Positions 44,034 to 51,221 of a stretch of 64,000 nt of DNA are shown in pieces. Source of the DNA: Hugenholtzia roseola DSM 9546 (GTDB taxonomy: Bacteria; Bacteroidota; Bacteroidia; Cytophagales; Bernardetiaceae); the NCBI RefSeq assembly GCF_000422585.1, contig NZ_KE383878.1:177083-241082 (forward strand), read 5' to 3'. Both the position numbers and the translations under genes were made by a program. The stretch's first letter is position 1, and every line of letters starts with the position of its first letter. Below the pieces are notes generated by a model, which worked only from the letters and a program-made list of their open reading frames with translations, did no database searches and was not told the origin of the DNA.

Positions 44034-44189
44034 TTAGTTTGCTCAAAAGGGGAGTGAGTATTTCAGACCGATAAGATAGAAAATACTATGCAGAAAAAAA
44101 AGCAAATGCAACCTTATGTGAGAAATTTTGTTTGGCAATGCGTAAGAAAAATAAAATTTTAGCGCAAAAAAATGCGGTAGGGCGTTTTT

Positions 44190-46052
44190 TTATGATTTGT
44201 TTAAATCATTTAGCTGTTTTTCCAAAGCCGCAATACGCGCCTGCGCCTGCGCTTCCTGCTCGTCGTATCGCTTCTTGACACGCTCTAAAAGTGCTTTTTG
44301 GGCTTTTAGTTGGGTTTCGGTACGATTTTTCTCTTCCTCTTTGAAAAGCTCGATTTCCTTATTTTTCTCCTCTACCGCTTGTCGTGCTTCTTCTAACTGC
44401 TGAACATACGAACGTAATTTCTGCTCGTTTTCTGCTGCCTCGTCGAGCATCTTTTTGATAGCACGCTCTTTGCGCTCCATCTCCTCTTGTGTGGCTTGTA
44501 GTTCTTCTAAATTTTGTCGCATTTCCTCTTCTTGTGCGCGTAGGGCTTCTGCCTGCTGCTGTGATTCTTCGAGGAGCTTACGAGTTTTTTCATTGGTTCG
44601 CACTGCAATAACTGCCGAAGCCAAACTTTCCATGATTTTTTCTACAAATTCTATTTCGTGTGGCTGCATCTTATGTAAGGTAGCCAATTCTAACACGCCT
44701 TCTTTTTGGTTGCCAATGCAAATCGGCACAATGAGCAAAGAATGTGGTTTTGAATCGCCTAACCCCGAAACGATTTCGAGGTGGCTTTCAGGCACTCTAT
44801 CGATGTAGAGTAGGCGATTTTCACGAAAAGCCTCGCCCAAGATACCCTCTCCTACGGCGATTTGGCGCATTCTATACCGTTTTGTATCGTAGGCATACCA
44901 GGCTTTTACTTCTAAGGTATCCTCTTGATAAGGGCTTGCTTTGGGATAATAAATAAAGATGCTCGCTTGTGCAGCCTTCAAATAGGCGACTAATTCTTTT
45001 AGGAAAATATCGCAGAGTTCTTCTATATTTTGGGTGCTAATGCGCAGAATTTGTGCAAAACGCGCCTCCCCTGCTATGCCCCAAGAGATTTTGTCTTCCT
45101 TTTCAGCGACAATGCGCAAGCTATCGCGCATCTGCATTAGGGCGTTGCCTATCTCCCCTGATTGGTTGAAGGCAGTAAGTTGGGTGTCGTATTTTTCTTC
45201 GCCTACCTTTTGGGCAAATTCTTTAATGCTACGTAAGTCTTGATTGGGGTGGTTTGCCGCCATCTCGATGGGCGTGATTTCGTCAGCCTGCTCTATGGGG
45301 ATAGGGGTAGGAATCGCGCCCTTTGTGTATTCGCGCAGTTGTACTTTAAGCCTTCTTAGGCGCGTGAGAAGGGCATGATTGATTTGATAGGCGACAAAAA
45401 CACAAGCCACTGCCATGAGCGAAGTCAGGATAGTGGTATAGATATATTTGAGTTGGAAGAGGCTAAAATCGATGGTAGCGCGTGTGCGTGCAATTTCCTG
45501 CCTTTGAATGTTGATGATAAGTTCGAGTTCGGCACGCGCGTCGGCGGCAAGCATTTTGAGCTGGTCTATTTGTCGGACACGCTCGTCGCGTACTTCTTCT
45601 TTGAGATTGAGGCGTTTTACAAAATAAAGCTGTTCTACGTGTTCTTGTTCCTTTCGCAAACGGTTTGCCTTCGTCTTGACATTGTAGAGAAGCGACACAA
45701 TGGTTTCATCTTGCCAAGTATTGGTATAATTTCCCAACATATCGAGTGCCTGCTCACACTCTTTCCAAATCGCTTCTCTTTCGGCACGATAGCTTTCCTC
45801 GCCTGTGGAAAGATAGACAGCAGTTGCGCTGGTGCTGCTATTGATACAATCCTCTACTACCTTGCAATAATACTGCGTCGGGACGGTATTATTGACGATA
45901 TGGTGGTAGGGCGTGATAAGTTGTGCCTCGATGTAAAGCAAGTATAGGATAAAAAACGCCAAAGTGAGTACGCCTAAAAAGGTACTGCCCAAGACGATTT
46001 TTCCGCGAAAAGTGCGAAGGCTTAGATAAAGCCAAAATGCTGGTTTTGCCAT
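44190..46052 (-). CDS. HAMP/GAF membrane sensor with a C-terminal coiled coil
   Basis: A 620-residue protein with membrane helices at about 18-42 and 205-228, a four-helix-type sensor in the periplasm, a HAMP-like region, a GAF domain (about 330-490, with GEGILGEAFRENRLLYIDRV) and a long coiled coil containing LRAQEEEMRQNLEELQATQEE, split as LRAQEEEMRQ and NLEELQATQEE. There is no kinase, phosphatase or cyclase domain. The GAF core and the coiled-coil linker closely follow those of the neighbouring multi-PAS protein, so the two are probably paralogues by partial duplication that act together. It is transcribed first. Confidence 0.88.
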   Translation of the reverse strand: MAKPAFWLYLSLRTFRGKIVLGSTFLGVLTLAFFILYLLYIEAQLITPYHHIVNNTVPTQYYCKVVEDCINSSTSATAVYLSTGEESYRAEREAIWKECEQALDMLGNYTNTWQDETIVSLLYNVKTKANRLRKEQEHVEQLYFVKRLNLKEEVRDERVRQIDQLKMLAADARAELELIINIQRQEIARTRATIDFSLFQLKYIYTTILTSLMAVACVFVAYQINHALLTRLRRLKVQLREYTKGAIPTPIPIEQADEITPIEMAANHPNQDLRSIKEFAQKVGEEKYDTQLTAFNQSGEIGNALMQMRDSLRIVAEKEDKISWGIAGEARFAQILRISTQNIEELCDIFLKELVAYLKAAQASIFIYYPKASPYQEDTLEVKAWYAYDTKRYRMRQIAVGEGILGEAFRENRLLYIDRVPESHLEIVSGLGDSKPHSLLIVPICIGNQKEGVLELATLHKMQPHEIEFVEKIMESLASAVIAVRTNEKTRKLLEESQQQAEALRAQEEEMRQNLEELQATQEEMERKERAIKKMLDEAAENEQKLRSYVQQLEEARQAVEEKNKEIELFKEEEKNRTETQLKAQKALLERVKKRYDEQEAQAQARIAALEKQLNDLNKS

Positions 46053-46094
46053 AATGCGGTCGTACTATTAGAAAACCCTCATAGGGGCAATAAG

Positions 46095-46254
46095 GTTAAA
46101 TTCTGCAAAAGTCTTTGTCTTGTGAAATTAGAAAAAAAATAAAATTTGGGCTAAGCCCTATTTTTGGGTCTGAAAACCCTTTTTTTTATCTCAATTTCAC
46201 TTCGGACAAGGCAATGCCTTGCCCTATATTTGCACCTATTTTTTAGAATTTAAC
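46095..46254 (+). repeat. Dispersed element, copy G (best-defined ends)
   Basis: GTTAAATTCT (46095-46104) and AGAATTTAAC (46245-46254) are perfect 10-bp terminal inverted repeats. Inside are AAATTAG, AAAATAAAATTTGGG, a terminator-like hairpin (GGGT 46166, ACCC 46177-46179, T-run to 46187), ATCTCAATTTCACTTCGGAC, the GGACAAGGCAATGCCTTG palindrome and TATATTTG. ATAGGGGC at 46081 and ATAGGGGGC at 46265 flank it, a possible imperfect direct repeat. Confidence 0.75.
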
Positions 46255-46420
46255 GTCACTGCTTATAGGGGGCGGCGAGAAAAGCAAGCGGTTTGAAATC
46301 ATTTAGGCGAAAAATAATACTTTTCTTTGGTTCTTACAAATTCATTGCCGAAGGAAAAGCATTTTATAGCTTTTTTTTCGATGGTGCGCCTCAAAAGAAG
46401 TGTTAAGACCTATGAATGTG

Positions 46421-47149
46421 CTACCATTTTCTGCTCCTTAGCACTGTGCGCGTGGCGTAGAGCATGACCACAATCAGACTTAGGAAATAGAGCAAGTTGC
46501 GCGAATCTATCAGACCTCTGCTAAGGGCGTTGTAGTGAAAATCTATTCCTAATTGGCTAATGGTATAAGCTGCCTGCGACCAAACATTGATTTGAGAGAG
46601 CGAAGTAAAGCCTTCATACAAAATAAAGCTCACAAAAACGGCAATGATAAAGGCTACTATTTGATTTTCGGTAATAGAAGACGCAAAAATACCAATAGCC
46701 GTAAAAACTGCCGCCAAGCAAAAAAGTCCGATATAAGAACCCATAACGGCAGCGGTATCGATGTTGCCTTTGGGCAGTCCCAACTGATAGACGCTGTAAT
46801 AGTAGAGCAAAGTAGGCAGCAAAGCCACTACTGCAAGCCCTAAGCATGCTAAATATTTGCCCAAAATAATTTCCCAATCGCTCAAAGGGCGCGTCAGGAG
46901 CAATTCCATCGTGCCTGCCCTGCGCTCTTCGGCAAAGGCACGCATCGTAATTGCAGGAATAAGAAAGAGAAAGACATAGGGGGCAAGTGAAAAGAGCGCG
47001 TATAAGTCGGCAAAACCATACGCCAAGACGCTCGTCTGTGGAAAGACCCACACAAAAAGCCCCATAGCGGTCAGGAAGATGACCATTACCAAATAGCCTA
47101 TCAGCGAACTAAGAAAGCTATTCATTTCCTTTTTAAGAATTTGCCACAT
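46421..47149 (-). CDS. gldF: Gliding-associated ABC transporter permease GldF
   Basis: A 242-residue permease with six membrane helices of the GldF type (ABC-2 family). It has FLSSLIGYLVMVIFLTAMGLFVWVF in two parts (FLSSLIGYLVMV, IFLTAMGLFVW), then FLIPAITMRAFAEERRAGTMELLLTRPL and LGIDFHYNALSRGLIDSRNLLYF in segments. In Flavobacterium GldF works with GldG and the ATPase GldA. Neither partner is beside it: downstream are repeat copy G and the GAF sensors, and upstream is a restriction-modification pair. The order suggests the gldFG unit has been broken up. Confidence 0.88.
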   Translation of the reverse strand: MWQILKKEMNSFLSSLIGYLVMVIFLTAMGLFVWVFPQTSVLAYGFADLYALFSLAPYVFLFLIPAITMRAFAEERRAGTMELLLTRPLSDWEIILGKYLACLGLAVVALLPTLLYYYSVYQLGLPKGNIDTAAVMGSYIGLFCLAAVFTAIGIFASSITENQIVAFIIAVFVSFILYEGFTSLSQINVWSQAAYTISQLGIDFHYNALSRGLIDSRNLLYFLSLIVVMLYATRTVLRSRKW

Positions 47150-47199
47150 TGTTTTGAGGATTTTGGTTGTGAGAAAAGGAAAAGGGGGGGTTAGATGCT

Positions 47200-47910
47200 T
47201 TAAGTATTAAGTAAGACTTGTAAGTCTGGAATGAATCTGTCAAACATTTTCACCTTATCGCTTTCTTCTATTTGGGCTTCACTCAGAACGTAGCAGCCGT
47301 CTGTGTCTATTTCCACAATGGCTCTACCCTTTTTCGTTGGGCGTTTGATAGTCAGCGTACCATCTTCATCTGGTGTAATGAAATAAACTTTGATGTGTTT
47401 GGTTGTTGTATCGGCTACTAACTTTACTTTCCAATAGCCTGTCTGGGCTACTCTTTCTCGCAAAGTAACTTTACTTGACAAAACGGCGATAATTTTAGAC
47501 GTTTTAGGTTCATAAATTATCAAATCTACATCAGGCAGATGATAGCCATATTCACCATAATCTACCAACAAGTTTCGCTTGACTTTACTTAATTCTTCGG
47601 TTAGATTTTTGCCTTCTGTTCTCTCCAAAGCATTTCCGTTGATGACTTTCAACCCCAAGTCTTGAATTTCATCTTTGATGATGTATTCAATGAGTTTTTC
47701 TAAGTTTTTGCCTTTAAAGGCACGCCAAGACTGGTCTGGCTGTGGCAACTTACCTTCTCGTATTGCTTTTTTGGCTGTCTTACTTTGCAGGAAAGCGATT
47801 TGATGCAGGTCTTTTGCTTCCGAAAGCAGTTTTGAAACATATCGATACGCATTTTTTCCATGTTGCGCTTTTTCTCTTTCGTACATAGCTATCAAGTTTT
47901 TAATATTCAT
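47200..47910 (-). CDS. Type II restriction endonuclease, PD-(D/E)xK fold, BsaWI-like
   Basis: A 236-residue nuclease. The catalytic core is the strand pair LPDVDLIIYEP (Pro126, Asp127, Asp129) and IIAVLSSKVTLRERVAQ (Lys147), a PD-x(n)-SxK arrangement. The word SSKVTLRERVAQTGYWK and an upstream helix SWRAFKGKNLEKLIEY resemble BsaWI-type enzymes, which cut WCCGGW; this is recollection and not a search result. The start lies 11 bases inside the end of the methyltransferase gene. The pair is a typical compact system, with methylase first and nuclease second and no controller protein. Confidence 0.75.
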   Translation of the reverse strand: MNIKNLIAMYEREKAQHGKNAYRYVSKLLSEAKDLHQIAFLQSKTAKKAIREGKLPQPDQSWRAFKGKNLEKLIEYIIKDEIQDLGLKVINGNALERTEGKNLTEELSKVKRNLLVDYGEYGYHLPDVDLIIYEPKTSKIIAVLSSKVTLRERVAQTGYWKVKLVADTTTKHIKVYFITPDEDGTLTIKRPTKKGRAIVEIDTDGCYVLSEAQIEESDKVKMFDRFIPDLQVLLNT

Positions 47911-49192
47911 ACTTGTTGCTTTTTTGCATGATTAAGATATATTCGGTAGGATACGCCAATTTCAAGTTGGCATCAGTAGCTTTGGCAAATTGCCCTGTCT
48001 GGCTATCTCTGGTAGAAGGCAACATTTTAGAAGGAATTTCTCTTTTTACAACGTCAAAAATTTGAAAACCAATCTGCTGCATTTGTTCGACAAAGACCTC
48101 TGCATTTTGGATTTCCACGCCTCTAAAATTTGTATTGCCAATCACGATACAAGCCTTGCCCTGCGGTTTGAGTACGCGATACATTTCCTTGAAAACCTCG
48201 TACATATCAGCGAAGTAATTGCGAACCTCACGCCCTTTTTTATTATTACCCAATTTTGACACGATTGCAGTTGCCAAATTGCTGTGCAGTTCAACTTCTT
48301 CTCTTTGTGCAGCCGAAGAACCAATAAACTTTTTACGAAATTGTGCCAACTCTTCTAAATGCCCTAACCAATATAAGGGAAGTTGGTGCAAGTCGGCATA
48401 CTCATAGCTCGTTACATAAGGCGGACTTGTTACGATAAGGCTTGCCATTTCATTTTGACAGGGTAAATTTCGGGCATCTTGACACGCTATTTTTCTAAAA
48501 TGCTCCACATTTTCAGCAACTTGTGGGGACAATATTTGGCACAAAGCCTCATTTTTTTTGAGCATTTTTTTAGCCTGCCGCAAAAATGTAGTCAAGACAT
48601 CATAATCTTTTTTCTTCAAATCCCGCGTGGGTTTGATGCTTTTTTGCAGCCAAATAGAGCAGGTTTTCAAAATTTGAGCAAAGGCAACTAAAAAGAAATT
48701 TTTGATACTTTCGTCTTCAATCTCTAATATTCTATAAAGCAAAATTGCTAAATTTTCTTTTTGAGAAGATTTATACCAATAATCTATTCTCTCATGAAAG
48801 TAAAGTTTTTGACAGGCTTTTTCCCAAGCATATTCTTTTCTACCATTTGTAAGATTTTTTAAATCCATTTCCAATGAAAATAGCTCTTGTGTCAAATCAC
48901 TCGACTTAATAGGCGTAGTTTTGGTTTTTGCTACCAGATAAGCAATTTCGTTAATGTCCGTTCCTATCCCAACCCTTTGATGAACAAGGCTTTCCAGAAT
49001 CGTCGTGCCACTTCCCATAAAAGGGTCTATCACCATTTCACCTTCTTGGCTATGCGCCAAAATGAGCCTGCTTGCTAATTGTGGAATAAACTTCGCAGGG
49101 TAAGTGTAGTAACTATGCGTAACATAAGACGTGTCTTTGGGCGAATACTCTGAAAAGCTCCATGACTTGTCTATCAAAATTTGGTCAAACAT
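47900..49192 (-). CDS. Type II DNA methyltransferase with TSPPY motif, probably N4-cytosine
   Basis: A 430-residue methyltransferase. The SAM-binding motif DPFMGSGTT (56-64) comes first and the catalytic TSPPY (255-259) comes late. S-P-P-Y is typical of N4-cytosine enzymes. The motif order is the reverse of the commonest N4-cytosine layout, in which the catalytic motif precedes the SAM motif, with about 190 residues of helical sequence between. It protects host DNA from the partner nuclease. The pair lies between an ABC exporter gene (gap 40 bases) and gldF (gap 50 bases) on the same strand, which fits insertion of a mobile two-gene system into a pre-existing cluster. Confidence 0.88.
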   Translation of the reverse strand: MFDQILIDKSWSFSEYSPKDTSYVTHSYYTYPAKFIPQLASRLILAHSQEGEMVIDPFMGSGTTILESLVHQRVGIGTDINEIAYLVAKTKTTPIKSSDLTQELFSLEMDLKNLTNGRKEYAWEKACQKLYFHERIDYWYKSSQKENLAILLYRILEIEDESIKNFFLVAFAQILKTCSIWLQKSIKPTRDLKKKDYDVLTTFLRQAKKMLKKNEALCQILSPQVAENVEHFRKIACQDARNLPCQNEMASLIVTSPPYVTSYEYADLHQLPLYWLGHLEELAQFRKKFIGSSAAQREEVELHSNLATAIVSKLGNNKKGREVRNYFADMYEVFKEMYRVLKPQGKACIVIGNTNFRGVEIQNAEVFVEQMQQIGFQIFDVVKREIPSKMLPSTRDSQTGQFAKATDANLKLAYPTEYILIMQKSNKYEY

Positions 49193-49232
49193 TTTGGTTT
49201 TGTTTTATCTTTTCAATTTTACCTATATTTTA

Positions 49233-50996
49233 CTACAAACTATGTGCAAACTGCATTTCATAGAGTTGTTTGTAATAACCATCTTGGCGGAGCAGCTCGT
49301 CGTGTGTGCCTTTTTCTACGATACTGCCCTTATCTAAGACAATAATTTGGTCGGCTTTCTGGATAGTAGCCAAACGGTGCGCAATGACAATGGCAGTTCT
49401 GCCCTGCATCATTTTTTCGATGGCGACTTGGATAAGTTCTTCTGTTTCAGAATCTACCGAGGAGGTGGCTTCATCTAAAATAATAACCTTCGGGTCATAG
49501 ACCATAGCACGCACAAAGGAAATAAGCTGCCGCTGCCCTACGGAAAGGGTCGCGCCGCGCTCCTGCACCTTGTAGTGAAAATTGTCGGGTAGGCGTTCTA
49601 TAAATTCGCTTGCGCCTATAAATTTGGCTACCTGACGCACCCTTTCTTCCGAAATGTCGGGGTTGCCTAAGGTTATGTTTTCTAAAATTGTACCCGAAAA
49701 AAGAAATACATCTTGCAAGACCACACCGATATGTCTGCGCAAAGCCTCCAACTTAAAATCGTTTAAATCGTAACCATCTATCAAGATTTTGCCCTCTTGA
49801 ATTTCATAGAAACGGTTGATAAGATTGATGATAGAAGATTTGCCTGCTCCCGTTGCCCCTACGAAGGCAATCGTTTCACCTCGTCGGACTTCAAAGGAGA
49901 TGTCCTTCAAGACAAAATCTGGCTCGTTGTAGGCAAACCAAACTTTTTGGAAAGAGATGTCGCCCACTAAGGTTTCTGGTGCGAAAGTGCCATCTACTTG
50001 AATTTGCGCCGTATCTTCTAAAAGCTGAATTATCCTATCCGAACCGACAATGCCCATCTGCAACGTATTGAACCTATCTGCCAACATGCGAATAGGGCGG
50101 AAAAACATATTCAGAAAAAGAATAAAAGCGATAAGCGTTCCCAATTCTAAGTGAGATTCTAAAACGCTTTTTGCCCCATACCAAACCACTAAGCCCGTCC
50201 CTGCTGCCGTAACAATTTCAGCCACAGGAAAATAAAGCGAATAGTACAAAACCGTCTTGATTTGGGCTTTTTTATGGTCGCGATTGATGTCTTTAAACTT
50301 TTCGTATTCTCTTTTTTCACTATTAAAAATCTGAACAATCGCCATGCCTGTGATGTGTTCCTGCACAAAGGAATTGAGATTAGAAACAGCAGTGCGCGTG
50401 AGATTGAAGGCTACCTTTATTTTTTCTTTGAAGATGTAGGTGCTGACAATCAGGAAAGGCAACACCGTTAGGCTCACTAAGGTTAGTTTCCAATCCAAAT
50501 AAAGCATGGCACTAAAAATAAAGATGATTTGTAGAATATCGCCGATAATATTTGCCAAACCCTGTGTAAAAATATCCGAAAGCGTCTGCACATCAGAGAT
50601 ATTGCGTGTAACAAGCCTACCAACGGGGGTTTTATCGAAAAAACTAAGGCGCAATTTGAGAATATGCTCAAATACACGCACGCGCACGTCGCGCACGACA
50701 TACTGCCCAAGCCACCCCGAATAATAGTTGTGTGCAAATTCCATCAGCCCTTGCAAAAGGACAAAGACGAGCATCAAGACCAGCATTTGGTTGAGTCCTG
50801 CAAAATTACCCGTCGCGATATGGTCATCTACGGTATATTTTATCAGATACGGACGAACAGGAGCAATCACGCCAAGCAAAATGGTAAGCAACAGCACACC
50901 GTAAAAATGGCGGAGGTATGGACGTACAAAGGGGAATATTTTTTTGAGCGTGGCATAATCAAAGATTTTTTGATTTGCCTGTTCTTTTTGCGCCAT
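49233..50996 (-). CDS. ABC exporter, fused permease and ATPase (MsbA-like)
   Basis: A 587-residue half-transporter, active as a homodimer. The membrane domain (about 20-320) has six helices and an ATPase domain follows (340-587) with Walker A GATGAGKSS, the signature LSVGQRQL, Walker B VIILDEATSSVD and the H-loop AHRLATI. It belongs to the lipid/multidrug exporter group with MsbA; the substrate is not predictable. The C-terminal ends in YYKQLYEMQFAH, typical of Bacteroidota members. A long hairpin lies in the leader immediately upstream. Confidence 0.93.
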   Translation of the reverse strand: MAQKEQANQKIFDYATLKKIFPFVRPYLRHFYGVLLLTILLGVIAPVRPYLIKYTVDDHIATGNFAGLNQMLVLMLVFVLLQGLMEFAHNYYSGWLGQYVVRDVRVRVFEHILKLRLSFFDKTPVGRLVTRNISDVQTLSDIFTQGLANIIGDILQIIFIFSAMLYLDWKLTLVSLTVLPFLIVSTYIFKEKIKVAFNLTRTAVSNLNSFVQEHITGMAIVQIFNSEKREYEKFKDINRDHKKAQIKTVLYYSLYFPVAEIVTAAGTGLVVWYGAKSVLESHLELGTLIAFILFLNMFFRPIRMLADRFNTLQMGIVGSDRIIQLLEDTAQIQVDGTFAPETLVGDISFQKVWFAYNEPDFVLKDISFEVRRGETIAFVGATGAGKSSIINLINRFYEIQEGKILIDGYDLNDFKLEALRRHIGVVLQDVFLFSGTILENITLGNPDISEERVRQVAKFIGASEFIERLPDNFHYKVQERGATLSVGQRQLISFVRAMVYDPKVIILDEATSSVDSETEELIQVAIEKMMQGRTAIVIAHRLATIQKADQIIVLDKGSIVEKGTHDELLRQDGYYKQLYEMQFAHSL

Positions 50997-51015
50997 AGGA
51001 AAAGGGAAATAGGAA

Positions 51016-51056
51016 CGCGCCTTTTACATAGATTCGCTATGTATAGAAAAGGCGCG
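51016..51056 (-). promoter_or_regulatory. Large hairpin in the leader of the ABC exporter
   Basis: CGCGCCTTTT (51016-51025) pairs with AAAAGGCGCG (51047-51056). Inside, ACATAG (51026-51031) pairs with CTATGT (51037-51042), with a four-base bulge. The hairpin ends 20 bases upstream of the start codon at 50996. Confidence 0.55.
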
Positions 51057-51221
51057 AAGATGCAGAGGAAAAAGCGAAGGAAGAAGTCGTTTCTTTCCAA
51101 ACGGCAAAGATAGCAAAAGGGTTTGAATTTGGACTTTCAAACTAAAAGCCTTTTTCCTGCTTGTGGAAATAGGAAAAAAGGCGATTGCTTTTTTATGTTT
51201 TTTTATATTATTTTAAATTTT

